Positions 6,197 through 14,005 of a stretch of DNA of 14,007 nt are shown here, piece after piece. A model generated the notes under the pieces. It was not told the origin of the DNA. It worked only from the letters and a program-made list of their open reading frames with translations, and did no database searches. This DNA comes from CAYVQU01 sp964453155 (lineage in GTDB: Bacteria; Chloroflexota; Anaerolineae; Anaerolineales; UBA11858), in the NCBI GenBank assembly GCA_964453155.1, contig CAYVQU010000144.1, positions 1-14,007 on the forward strand, written 5' to 3'. Made by a program: the position numbers and the translations under genes. The number at the start of each line of letters is the position of its first letter. Within the stretch, counting starts at the first letter, position 1.

Positions 6197-7375
6197 ATGT
6201 CAAAACCAACGTTTCCACTCCCCAGAACCATCGCCCAGGCTGAGATGCGCGCCATCAATCGCTCGGCTGTGTTGGAATATCTGCGTTTAGCGCGTTCCGC
6301 CTCCCGGACAGAACTTTCGCAACAACTAAAACTCAGCAAACCATCTGTGATGCGGATCGTAGATGATTTGATGGCAACCGGTTTTGTATGTTCGGCTGGT
6401 AAGGATGTAGGCGGATTGGGACGCTCACGGGAATTACTCAAACTCGATACAACCCATAACTTAGTTGCCGGGATCGATGTTGGGGGCAGCCATATCAGCG
6501 GAAAGATCGCGACGATCGGGGGACAAGTCCTGCATCAAATTCATGAAACCCCTCAGTGGCACGCAGCGGAAGATAATTTTCACGCCCTGGTTGAGTTTAT
6601 CCAGCGACTGATCGCTTGGAAGCTCCCCACTGACACCAGATTATTGGGTCTGGCGGTTGGCATTCCTGGTATTTTGTCCAGTTCAACTGGGACCGTAAAA
6701 CTAGCTCCCAGTTTATCTTGGGTTGATTTCCCGTTGTTACCGCGGCTGACGGAATATTTTGGGTTACCGATCTGGATCGAAAATGATGTCAATCTGGCCG
6801 TTTTGGGGGAATATTGGTTTGGGGCCGGAATCGGGTGCAACAACCTAGTCATGATCGCCATCGGAACCGGGATCGGTGCAGGGATCATCCTCGATGGGAA
6901 ACTGCACCGTGGTTTTCGAGAATCATCCGGAGAAATTGGTTATATGCTGCCTGGCATTACCTACCTGAACAATCAATTTCCGGGGTATGGGGCGCTGGAA
7001 ACCGTCGCCTCCGGGCTGGCAATTACCGAACGGGGCAAAGAGCACCACAATATCAACGCTGCTGAGGATATCTTCCAGGCCGCTCGAAACGATGAAGCCT
7101 GGGCACAGCAAATCATCACCGCAGTTGTCGAACACTTGAGCCTGGCAGTTGTCAATGTGACCGCCTGTTTTGATCCCGAATTGATCGTCTTCGGCGGTGG
7201 TATTGCTGGATCATCTGATTTATTGATTGAACCGATCATGCAGCGGATCACTGGCGTGATCCCTAATATTCCCAGAATTGAAGCGACCACCCTAGGAGAA
7301 AATGCCCCGATCCTGGGCGCGGTGGTGCGCGTATTCCAAAAAGTCACAGCTTATACCACCGTCCAGGTTGAGTAA
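6197..7375 (+). CDS. ROK-family transcriptional regulator (XylR/NagC-like)
   Basis: The 392 residues comprise an N-terminal winged helix-turn-helix (about 17-75: SRTELSQQLKLSKPSVMRIVDDL) and a C-terminal ROK sugar-kinase fold with the phosphate-binding loop IDVGGSHI (93-100), AVGIPG (153-158), IENDVNLAVLGE (194-205), AIGTGIGAGI (221-230) and GALETVASG (265-273). Established: active ROK kinases and many ROK repressors have a zinc site of the form H plus CxCGxxGC just before the LE(T) segment. Here the histidine of the GEIGH motif is Y249 and the cysteine cluster is absent (PGITYLNNQFPGYG), so it is a ligand sensor rather than a kinase. No Shine-Dalgarno precedes the ATG; the start is fixed by the short leader and family length. 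Its stop overlaps the ribosome site of the amidohydrolase gene, so it leads the catabolic operon and probably represses it. Confidence 0.88.
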   Translation: MSKPTFPLPRTIAQAEMRAINRSAVLEYLRLARSASRTELSQQLKLSKPSVMRIVDDLMATGFVCSAGKDVGGLGRSRELLKLDTTHNLVAGIDVGGSHISGKIATIGGQVLHQIHETPQWHAAEDNFHALVEFIQRLIAWKLPTDTRLLGLAVGIPGILSSSTGTVKLAPSLSWVDFPLLPRLTEYFGLPIWIENDVNLAVLGEYWFGAGIGCNNLVMIAIGTGIGAGIILDGKLHRGFRESSGEIGYMLPGITYLNNQFPGYGALETVASGLAITERGKEHHNINAAEDIFQAARNDEAWAQQIITAVVEHLSLAVVNVTACFDPELIVFGGGIAGSSDLLIEPIMQRITGVIPNIPRIEATTLGENAPILGAVVRVFQKVTAYTTVQVE

Positions 7376-7386
7376 AGGAGAGTAGC

Positions 7387-8544
7387 ATGGAAATTAATGA
7401 GTTTGCGCCCCACCCCGTTATCGATGGCCATATTCACTTCCCGCACCCCGAAATGGGTGCCAGCCTGGTTGATATTTGTGATCAACTCAAAATTGAACGC
7501 TTCAACATCGTGTGTACGCCTCACCAACAACGGTTGAGCCTGGTCCCCGACGCCTTACACCTGAAAGCCCATTATCCAGACCGCGTTTACGTGTTTGGTG
7601 GCCTGAATGCGGCTGCCTACTTTATGGCTCCTGAACAAGTTGGCGATATCTTTGCGGGGTACGTTGACCTGTTGCAAGCAGCCGGGTGCGACGGGATCAA
7701 GATGATCGAGGGCAAACCCGACATGCGCAAAATGCTGCCGATTCCGGCTTTTGACAGCGACGCGTTTGCACCCTATTGGGAGCAGGTGGAACAGGCCCAA
7801 ATCCCGATCGTGTTCCATGTCAATGACCCCGAAGAGTTCTGGGACGGTGAACGGATTCCCGAGTGGGCGCGGGAACGCGGTTGGTTCTATGGGGATGGGA
7901 CTTACATAAACAACGAAGCCCAATACAAAGAAATCTATAACGTGTTAGCGCGCTTCCCAAACCTAAAGATTATCTTTGCTCATTTCTTTTTCATGTCCGC
8001 TCAGTTGTCACGGCTGGCCGATTTACTGGACCAATATCCCAATATGTATGTCGATCTCACTCCTGGGATCGAGATGTATCACAATTTTTCAGCTAACCCC
8101 CAGGTAACGCGTGATTTCTTCATCAAATATCAGGATCGGATCATTTTTGGTACCGATATTGGGGCCAAAGCATTATTGGTCAATCCTGATGAGGGGATTG
8201 AGTTTACCGACAGCCATGAGCGAGTTCTGGTCGTGCGCAATTTCCTGGAATGCGAAGGGGCGTTTGAATTGAATACTGAAAGCGGTTTTTTATTCGGTAA
8301 ACCGGCGGTCCCCTATCAGGGAATAGGATTGCCCGTTTCGGTGCTGGAGAAAATCTATTATCGCAACTTTGAAACCGCCGCAGGTTTGACCCCGCGGCCA
8401 GTAAACCCCCAAATTGCGCTTGAGTTGGTTAATCAAGTTGAGACGATGATCGCCATGCAGGGTTCCATTCAACCCGACTTTCCTGGCGATTCATCCGTTG
8501 TGCAAGCAGTCCGTGCTTATTTTGATGCTCAAGTTAGATCGTGA
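7387..8544 (+). CDS. Amidohydrolase-2-family TIM-barrel metal hydrolase or decarboxylase
   Basis: A 385-residue member of the amidohydrolase superfamily. Metal and active-site motifs appear in order: IDGHIHF with H15 and H17, GIKMIEG with K105, IVFHVND with H144, IIFAHFF with H199, and the conserved aspartate D257 in FGTDIGA. Established: this branch includes hydrolases, lactonases and non-oxidative decarboxylases acting on acidic or aromatic small molecules, usually with one Zn or Mn ion. The C-terminal 100 residues (from about 285) carry a helical tail, VNPQIALELVNQVETM, common in the family. AAAGGAG (7374-7380), overlapping the ROK stop codon, is its ribosome site, and the gap is 11 nt, so it belongs to the ROK operon. 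It is cytosolic. The substrate is not evident; if the locus handles an N-acyl or lactone compound, this would be the opening step. Confidence 0.85.
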   Translation: MEINEFAPHPVIDGHIHFPHPEMGASLVDICDQLKIERFNIVCTPHQQRLSLVPDALHLKAHYPDRVYVFGGLNAAAYFMAPEQVGDIFAGYVDLLQAAGCDGIKMIEGKPDMRKMLPIPAFDSDAFAPYWEQVEQAQIPIVFHVNDPEEFWDGERIPEWARERGWFYGDGTYINNEAQYKEIYNVLARFPNLKIIFAHFFFMSAQLSRLADLLDQYPNMYVDLTPGIEMYHNFSANPQVTRDFFIKYQDRIIFGTDIGAKALLVNPDEGIEFTDSHERVLVVRNFLECEGAFELNTESGFLFGKPAVPYQGIGLPVSVLEKIYYRNFETAAGLTPRPVNPQIALELVNQVETMIAMQGSIQPDFPGDSSVVQAVRAYFDAQVRS

Positions 8545-8593
8545 TCTATTGATTTATTTTTAGTGCAATTACCGCAATACACGGAGGACCATC

Positions 8594-9934
8594 ATGAAGC
8601 AAATCAAGAAGTGGCAAGAACCGATTTATGCGATCGGGGGGTTTGGCCCTGGATTTTTGTATCAGGTTGTTTTGACTTATTTGCTGTTCTACTATCGCCC
8701 GGCGCAGCAGTTGGTCGGAAAGGGGGCGGTCATTTTTGCACCGGCGGTGGGATACGCGGTCGGGATGTTTGTGGCGCGCGTATTGGACGGGGTGATTGAC
8801 CTGCCCATCGCAACCTGGACGGATAATATGAAATCGCGCTGGGGCCGCCGCCGTCCGTTGATGGTGCTGGGCTTGATCCCGACCGCCATCACTTTCATCT
8901 TGTTGTGGTATCCGCCCATCACCGGGAATAGCCTGGGCACCAACGGGCATTGGGGCAACGCGGCCTATGTCGCGGTCGTCAGTTCGTTATTTTTCTTTTT
9001 CTACACTTTGATCGTAGTGCCCTATTTGGCCGCGTTGTCCGAGATCGTCCCTGATGAGAATTCACGCGTCCGAGTTGCCAGTTGGCAGACTTTTTTCAAT
9101 ACCGCCGGGTATGTGTTGACCTTCGTCGTCGCCCCGATTATGTTCGACAGTTTTGGGGTGCGCGGCACGGCCTGGATTCTTTTGCCGTCGATCATCTCCT
9201 TCATCGGACCGATCCTGGTCCTAAAAGAAGAGCCGACCAATCAACCAACTGCCAAAGTGGATCCGCAACTGGGAAACGACACCGAGGATGTCCCTTTATG
9301 GCCCAGCGTCCGCATGACCCTGGCGAACAAAACCTTCCGCATTTACATGCTGGCCCTGGCCACCTTCTTCTTCGGGTTGCAATTCTTCTTGGGCGGGATC
9401 GCCTTCATGGCCCTGGACATGATGGGGTTGACCCAATCGCAATTGGGCACGATGAATGCGGCCGCCTTCGCGCCAGTGCCCATCATGCTGTTGCTATTCA
9501 ACTATCTGACGAAGAAAAAGGGCTCCAAATGGGCTTTTCGGCTAGCACTCCTGGTCTTCGCCGCCGTGATGCTGGCCTTCCCCCTGGCCTGGACCCGCTT
9601 CAACCTCCCGCTTTCGCCCTACCTGATCGGGATCATTTTAGGCGCGATCGCCAGTTTCTCAATCGGCGTTTTCTTCACTATTCCTTACGCCTTCCCCGCC
9701 CATATCGCCGCGGTGGAAGCTGCCGAAACCGGCAAAGACCGGGCCGGGATGTATTTCGCGGTTCAGGGCTTGATCAACCAGTTCGTAGGCAGTCTGGCTG
9801 GTTCGATATTGGCGCTGCTCTTGACCTGGCAGTATGGCGTCATCCTGGTGGGTCCTGTAGCCGCAGTAGCCTGCATTGTGGCCTTTTTCTTCTTCAAACC
9901 CTATCCTTTGGGCCAACCCAGTGAAGGGGGCTGA
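8594..9934 (+). CDS. GPH/MelB-type permease of the major facilitator superfamily
   Basis: A 446-residue polytopic protein with about 12 membrane segments. The N-terminal region has the hallmark of the glycoside-pentoside-hexuronide:cation symporters: GFGPGFLYQVVLTYLLFYY in helix 1, ARVLDGVIDLPIATWTDN with D65 and D69 at the positions of the cation-binding acids of MelB (D55 and D59), then RWGRRRP, the loop 2-3 signature. A hydrophilic central loop follows (about 212-237, EEPTNQPTAKVDPQLGND). GGAGG (8583-8587) precedes the ATG at 8594. It lies 49 nt after the amidohydrolase and 10 nt before the URO-D-fold gene. It probably imports the pathway substrate with Na+ or H+; family members carry sugars, glycosides and also acidic compounds, so the cargo stays open. 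Loop 2-3 alone fits many MFS proteins, but the D65/D69 pair favours GPH. Confidence 0.88.
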   Translation: MKQIKKWQEPIYAIGGFGPGFLYQVVLTYLLFYYRPAQQLVGKGAVIFAPAVGYAVGMFVARVLDGVIDLPIATWTDNMKSRWGRRRPLMVLGLIPTAITFILLWYPPITGNSLGTNGHWGNAAYVAVVSSLFFFFYTLIVVPYLAALSEIVPDENSRVRVASWQTFFNTAGYVLTFVVAPIMFDSFGVRGTAWILLPSIISFIGPILVLKEEPTNQPTAKVDPQLGNDTEDVPLWPSVRMTLANKTFRIYMLALATFFFGLQFFLGGIAFMALDMMGLTQSQLGTMNAAAFAPVPIMLLLFNYLTKKKGSKWAFRLALLVFAAVMLAFPLAWTRFNLPLSPYLIGIILGAIASFSIGVFFTIPYAFPAHIAAVEAAETGKDRAGMYFAVQGLINQFVGSLAGSILALLLTWQYGVILVGPVAAVACIVAFFFFKPYPLGQPSEGG

Positions 9935-9944
9935 GATCATATAG

Positions 9945-11126
9945 ATGCCTGCATCAAAATTATCTTCTCGAGAACGGATGCTGGCCACGCTCAATTGTGA
10001 GCCTGTTGATCGGCCCCCGTGCAGTTTTATGCTGTTCAAGGGCCTGCAAACCATCAGCCAGGATTACACTGATTTTATCCAGCGCCAGGTTGAGATGGGG
10101 TTGGATGCTTATGTGATGCTGCCGCCGCGATCCCCGATTGTCCGCAACGATTACTACAATCTGCACGGATTGCCGGTCCAATATGCGCCAGAAGTGGATG
10201 TCCAAGAGTGGCGTGAGCACATCAGCGGGGAAGAATATCCAATATTGGTGAAGGAATATCATACCCCCGCCGGCGTTTTACGAGCAGAAGTTCGCCAGAC
10301 GGCTGATTGGCGCTGGGGCGATCATGTGCCGTTTTTGGATGACTACGTTTCTTCCCGGTCGCGAAAATTTCTGGTCACTTCCCCAGATGATTTGGCCGCC
10401 CTGCGCTATTTGCTGAGGCCCCCAACTTCGGCTGAGATTGCCGATTCAAAAGCCCAATCACAGCCGATCCTGGACTTAGCTCAAGACCATGATCTACTGG
10501 TGAGTGGCGGTTGGGGGGTGGGTGCCGATCTACTGGGTTGGATATTCGGCCTGGAAGAGATGGTCTTCGCCAGTTTCGATCAACCTGAATTCCTGCATAC
10601 TCTGCTAAACCTGATCGCCGAGTGGAATCAACAGCGGATGAAGGTTTTATTGGATTTAGGGCTTGACTTGTATATCAAACGGGCCTGGTATGAGACCTGT
10701 AACTTCTGGTCGCCCCAATCCTTCCGCGAGTTTATCTATCCCCATCTCAAAACCGAAGTTGACCTGGCCCACGCGGCGGGTGCCAAATTTGGGTATATCG
10801 TCACCTCCAAAACCATGCCGCTCCTTGACCAATATGTCGAAGCCGGGGTAGATGTGTTGATGGGCGTTGATCCGTTGGAATGGGATTTGCAGGCTAGCAA
10901 AACGCGTCTGAATGGAAAAATCTGTTTGTGGGGTGGTGTCAACGGTCAGTTGACGGTTGAGCGCGGTTCCCCAGAAGATGTACGTCGGGAAGTAAACACC
11001 GCATTGGAAATCATGGCCCCCGGTGGCGGCTTCATCTTATCCCCCGTAGATAATGTTCGCAGCTACACTGCCAAATCCCAAGAAAATGTGGCGGCCCTGA
11101 TTGGAGCCTGGAAGGCTGCGATGTAA
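9945..11126 (+). CDS. Uroporphyrinogen-decarboxylase-fold protein lacking the zinc motif
   Basis: A 393-residue TIM-barrel protein of the URO-D/MtaA superfamily: an N-terminal SSRERMLATLNCEPVDRPP (7-25), typical of the family, GWGVGADLLGWIFGLEEM (189-206), a C-terminal barrel end with GVDVLMGVDPLEWDL (301-315), GKICLWGGVN, and APGGGFILSPVDNV with PGGGFI near residue 360. Established: corrinoid or coenzyme-M methyltransferases of this fold bind zinc through an H-x-C motif in a segment of the type 'HxCGnxxPlld', and URO-D-like relatives of sugar operons usually keep a histidine there. In this protein the segment reads YIVTSKTMPLLD (284-295), so both ligands are gone. It is therefore unlikely to be a MtaA-type methyltransferase and is not a canonical HemE. 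It is separated from the permease gene by 10 nt, so it belongs to the same operon; the reaction is unknown. Confidence 0.85.
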   Translation: MPASKLSSRERMLATLNCEPVDRPPCSFMLFKGLQTISQDYTDFIQRQVEMGLDAYVMLPPRSPIVRNDYYNLHGLPVQYAPEVDVQEWREHISGEEYPILVKEYHTPAGVLRAEVRQTADWRWGDHVPFLDDYVSSRSRKFLVTSPDDLAALRYLLRPPTSAEIADSKAQSQPILDLAQDHDLLVSGGWGVGADLLGWIFGLEEMVFASFDQPEFLHTLLNLIAEWNQQRMKVLLDLGLDLYIKRAWYETCNFWSPQSFREFIYPHLKTEVDLAHAAGAKFGYIVTSKTMPLLDQYVEAGVDVLMGVDPLEWDLQASKTRLNGKICLWGGVNGQLTVERGSPEDVRREVNTALEIMAPGGGFILSPVDNVRSYTAKSQENVAALIGAWKAAM

Positions 11127-11258
11127 ACCACCCACAACTCCTTGCCGCTTACCAGTATCGAGCATCGCAAATCGTTGCTGCCAATTGCACCGGGCAGAAA
11201 TATTCCATTTGGAGGCTGGCGCAGCTATTGTATGTATCCTTGCGCATATTTTGGGGTA

Positions 11259-12359
11259 CTACAATAATCGCAACTGCTTTGGTGTTGGCGATCCGCCTGA
11301 CAGGTTCCCCCACACAGGCATCGGCAATTCACCAAACTTTGTCCACGGGGCGACCACCACCGCGGCATCATGGGGAACTTTTCCGAGGCCCTGTTGCACC
11401 ACTTTCAAGGTTCTTGGTGGCCCCAAAACCGCAATCACTACTCTTAGCCCAAAACCACGAGCGTAAATCACGGCGATATTCATCCGCCGAAGCAGCTTTT
11501 TAATGAGGGCTTCGCGTGATGATTGTCCACTGTCGACTTCCAACCAGAACAGGGTCTCTTGGCCCTGAAACTGGCCCCAGGCGATGGCATCGGGGTGTGC
11601 TTTGCGGGTTGAAAGCCGTGGTTCGCTCCAGCCAGCCCAAATTTCAGCATTTTCACCTAATCCACCCCGCAACCAGGCCGGCCACAACCGGGCTGTGCGC
11701 AGATGGCGGTCGCCCTGGTTGTAGCGTTTCTCTGGTGGGATTGTAATCCCAGGGGGAAATCCCAGATCCCGCAGTGCAACTGACAGCCCCTTGCGCCGCC
11801 GGATTTCCCAAGTCTCTGTCGCCAGTTGCCTGGAAACGGAACCTTTCTCAGCCAATCCACCGATTGCTTTTCTGGCTGTTGGCAAACTCATCCCCGCTTG
11901 AGAGGCAATTTCAATCAATGCCGCGTTCCGTAACCTGACCAGGACTCGGAGACAGCGGCGTTCGCTATCCGATAGTGGAATGCTGGCCATATTGCTGACC
12001 TGGGGTGGCGGTGGAGATGGGTTGTTCTCAATATGGGGGTGCAAGGAAAAATCTGCAAGTAGGGGCTGATCTTGTGTCTTGGGTGTCACTGCTACTGGCA
12101 GATTCGCTACCCCCTGCAATGCCTGCCGAACTGCATGGAGATACCAGGTTCCCGGTGCATCCACTCGCACCCACAGACAGGTGCGGGACCACAACTTCTT
12201 GAGCGGCGCACCCATCCGGCGGATGGCTAGACCCATGTCAACCGGGGGGATGAGTAAATCAGAAGAAATCTCGAAGATGAAAGCGTCCGTCCAACGATTG
12301 GGATGGAGTTCGAAGGTTTGCCAATCATGGAACCGCAGCGAGCCTACCCGAACCGTCAT
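11259..12359 (-). CDS. Winged-helix protein with replication-relaxation-like C-terminal domain
   Basis: A 366-residue protein on the minus strand. Its ATG (12359) overlaps the stop of the M23 peptidase gene in the sequence ATGA, so the two are translationally coupled. Residues 1-110 hold an unrecognised N-terminal domain, followed by a proline run (NPSPPPPQ), then a winged helix (about 129-190; LIEIASQAGMSLPTARKAIGGLAEKGSV). The C-terminal domain has HPDAIAWG (255-262), FWLEVDSGQ (271-279) and KKLLRRMNIAVIYARGFGLR (287-306), an order (PDA, then ExD, then K) characteristic of the replication-relaxation/mobilisation family with a restriction-endonuclease-like core. It may bind or nick plasmid or ICE DNA. 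It could instead be only a regulator. About 130 nt of non-coding DNA separates its stop from the convergent URO-D-fold gene. Confidence 0.7.
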   Translation of the reverse strand: MTVRVGSLRFHDWQTFELHPNRWTDAFIFEISSDLLIPPVDMGLAIRRMGAPLKKLWSRTCLWVRVDAPGTWYLHAVRQALQGVANLPVAVTPKTQDQPLLADFSLHPHIENNPSPPPPQVSNMASIPLSDSERRCLRVLVRLRNAALIEIASQAGMSLPTARKAIGGLAEKGSVSRQLATETWEIRRRKGLSVALRDLGFPPGITIPPEKRYNQGDRHLRTARLWPAWLRGGLGENAEIWAGWSEPRLSTRKAHPDAIAWGQFQGQETLFWLEVDSGQSSREALIKKLLRRMNIAVIYARGFGLRVVIAVLGPPRTLKVVQQGLGKVPHDAAVVVAPWTKFGELPMPVWGNLSGGSPTPKQLRLL

Positions 12360-13018
12360 TTACATTCCACCTTGATGGTTTCCGCTCCATCGAAATAGTT
12401 GATCGGGTTCAGCCAAACTTGGCCAGTTTCAGTCTTTTGCTTGATGCCATAATGCAAATGTGGTCCGGTTGAATTACCCGTGCTGCCGGATTCCCCTAGA
12501 AAGTCACCAACTTCTACGATGTCTCCTTCAACCACCGCTATCAATTGGAGATGGGCGTAGTAAGTCTGGACACCATTGTTCTCAACCACCACCAGGTTTC
12601 CCCACATCCCATTCTCTGCGGCCCAAACCACTTTGCCAGTCATGGTGACCTGCACCGGGTCACCTAAACTGGTTGGGAAATCAACCCCACCATGATTGGT
12701 ATAGTTTGGATCTTGAAACAAACAGCCCAACATGGGAATTCCATCAAAAGGCACTCCAGAAGGGAATTCGCCCGGCCCAGCATAGCCATCCCAGCCAACA
12801 CCGACAGTTGCGGCTGTATAGCCATTTTCTTCCTGGAATTCGGTGCCGGTGGCCGATCCCAGCATCCAGGCAATGGCTTTGGCTTGGGCCCAAAACGGTA
12901 ATTGGGCAATCGTGCCCCCGATGAAGACCACGAACAGAACAGTGAAACAAGTTCCACAGGCCAGCGGCGCACTCAGCACAGCCAGCAGACCGTAGAGCGG
13001 GTTGGCTGCCCGGCTCAC
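12356..13018 (-). CDS. Membrane-anchored M23 (LytM-like) peptidase
   Basis: A 220-residue murein endopeptidase-type protein. A hydrophobic segment (about 9-40: LLAVLSAPLACGTCFTVLFVVFIGG) anchors it to the membrane or acts as a signal. The catalytic domain (about 75-215) has all family elements: NHGGVDF with H109 and D113, YAHL with H156, and GPHLHYG with H187 and H189. It therefore looks active and zinc-dependent, cutting peptidoglycan cross-links. Start is GTG at 13018, overlapping the upstream stop in GTGA. Its own stop overlaps the next start in ATGA. Inference: as in conjugation systems, it opens the cell wall for assembly of the membrane complex encoded by the neighbouring gene. Confidence 0.9.
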   Translation of the reverse strand: MSRAANPLYGLLAVLSAPLACGTCFTVLFVVFIGGTIAQLPFWAQAKAIAWMLGSATGTEFQEENGYTAATVGVGWDGYAGPGEFPSGVPFDGIPMLGCLFQDPNYTNHGGVDFPTSLGDPVQVTMTGKVVWAAENGMWGNLVVVENNGVQTYYAHLQLIAVVEGDIVEVGDFLGESGSTGNSTGPHLHYGIKQKTETGQVWLNPINYFDGAETIKVECK

Positions 13019-13941
13019 AAAACCTTGCCAAGCCGGTCCATGCGAATTTCATAACGTCCAGCGTGCAAACCCATTGATGATTCAATCGATAGTCCATTGC
13101 GGATCATCAGGGTGGAGAGAATGTAAGATGCGCCCGAACCGATCAAGACCGGCACGATGTAAAGTGGATTATGGGCATAGGTGGTTCCCGCTTGGGGAGT
13201 AGTCAAGGCCATCACGACCAAAACAACAGGCGGAAACAGGGCTAAAAACCGGGCCTGCCACTCGATCCCTTTGGCCGCCGCTCTGGCCCGGGAAAGGACT
13301 TCTACAATCTCCGACAGCGTTCCCCGCAGTGATTTGACCAACGGCATGACCTCAATCCGACCTTCTACAGATGCCAACAAAGTCGTTCCGACCACATCCA
13401 CCGCGGGGTTATCCCAACCACGGGTCCAACTCCGGATGGCTTCCCCGGCCTGGTCGGCAGGAGCGGCCCGTAACTTATGTACCAAATCGGTCAAGACGAT
13501 CTGGCCATCGGGTCCCACGGCATTGGCGGCTTCTTCCAGGGCATCGGTGAGTGGCCGTCCCTGGCCGATCAGGGTTTGGACCACCCCCAGGCCGCGCAGA
13601 ATATCTTTAGCCTGGGCCATGCGGAAGGCCTGACGGCGTTCGGTTAGGGATCCGGCGTATAACAAGCCCCCCGCGAGCGCGAACATGGCCGCTGGTAATG
13701 CACCTAAAACCAATCCGGTCACCAAGCCACCACCAACCCAGGATAGGAAACCAAAAACAATCTGGTTGAAGGTTAATCCGGTGCCGGTTTGTTGCGCAAA
13801 TTTTTCTGGGGAGAAGCGTTTTTCGGGTAGGGCCAATCCCATCTGCCGGGCCATTTCCGCTTCACTGGCCGTCCGCCGCCAGCCAATAGCGATGGGGATC
13901 GAGGCCGCTGCCAGGGCACCTATAATGACAATAATTTGCAT
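13015..13941 (-). CDS. Type II secretion F-domain membrane protein (TadB/TadC-like)
   Basis: The ATG at 13941 is preferred over the TTG at 14001 because AAGGA lies just upstream of it and an adjacent gene's stop (13952-13954) is just ahead; the product has 308 residues. It starts MQIIVIIGALAA (first membrane helix). A pair of helices follows at about 73-110 and two more near 236-285 (LALFPPVVLVVMALTT, LYIVPVLIGSGASYILSTLMI). The cytoplasmic central domain (about 115-235) contains RMAQAKDILRGLGVVQTLIGQG and AIRSWTRGWDNP, with a helical bundle fitting the T2SF domain of TadB/TadC/PilC. Established: such proteins form the inner-membrane platform on which a hexameric ATPase drives pilin or substrate movement. 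It overlaps the M23 gene by 4 nt (GTGA). A Flp-pilus or a conjugation channel are both possible. Confidence 0.8.
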   Translation of the reverse strand: MQIIVIIGALAAASIPIAIGWRRTASEAEMARQMGLALPEKRFSPEKFAQQTGTGLTFNQIVFGFLSWVGGGLVTGLVLGALPAAMFALAGGLLYAGSLTERRQAFRMAQAKDILRGLGVVQTLIGQGRPLTDALEEAANAVGPDGQIVLTDLVHKLRAAPADQAGEAIRSWTRGWDNPAVDVVGTTLLASVEGRIEVMPLVKSLRGTLSEIVEVLSRARAAAKGIEWQARFLALFPPVVLVVMALTTPQAGTTYAHNPLYIVPVLIGSGASYILSTLMIRNGLSIESSMGLHAGRYEIRMDRLGKVL

Positions 13942-13951
13942 CTCAAATTCC

Positions 13952-14005
13952 TTAGCGTAGATTTTGCGCAAATAGGAGCCGAGTTGCAAAAAACGGCTCA
14001 AAAAA
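13952..14005 (-). CDS. C-terminal end of an upstream gene (partial, at window edge)
   Basis: Reading inward from the edge on the minus strand, one frame gives the 17 residues FFEPFFATRLLFAQNLR and ends in TAA at 13952-13954. That stop overlaps the Shine-Dalgarno AAGGA of the T2SF gene, as expected for an operon partner. The identity cannot be told from 17 residues; the usual upstream neighbour in such clusters is another T2SF protein or the TadA/CpaF-type ATPase. Confidence 0.35.
   Translation of the reverse strand, partial: FFEPFFATRLLFAQNLR

Noticed and set aside
6185..6202. Mini-frame ATG-ACA-ATT-TAA and a TGACA/TGTCA inverted repeat at the ROK start
   Set aside because: A three-codon frame and 5-nt arms are too short to support; no Shine-Dalgarno is present for either start.
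9082..9924. A 280-codon open frame on the plus strand inside the permease gene
   Set aside because: It is rich in Arg, Pro and His with no domain pattern and is fully explained as an alternative frame of the MelB-like permease gene.
11219..11245. GCGCA/TGCGC hairpin in the gap between the convergent URO-D-fold and wHTH genes
   Set aside because: Five pairs around a 17-nt loop with a poor T-run is too weak to call a terminator.
13942..14001. TTG start 20 codons upstream for the T2SF protein
   Set aside because: ATG at 13941 has a Shine-Dalgarno and fits directly after the neighbouring gene's stop, and the extra residues do not resemble the family.
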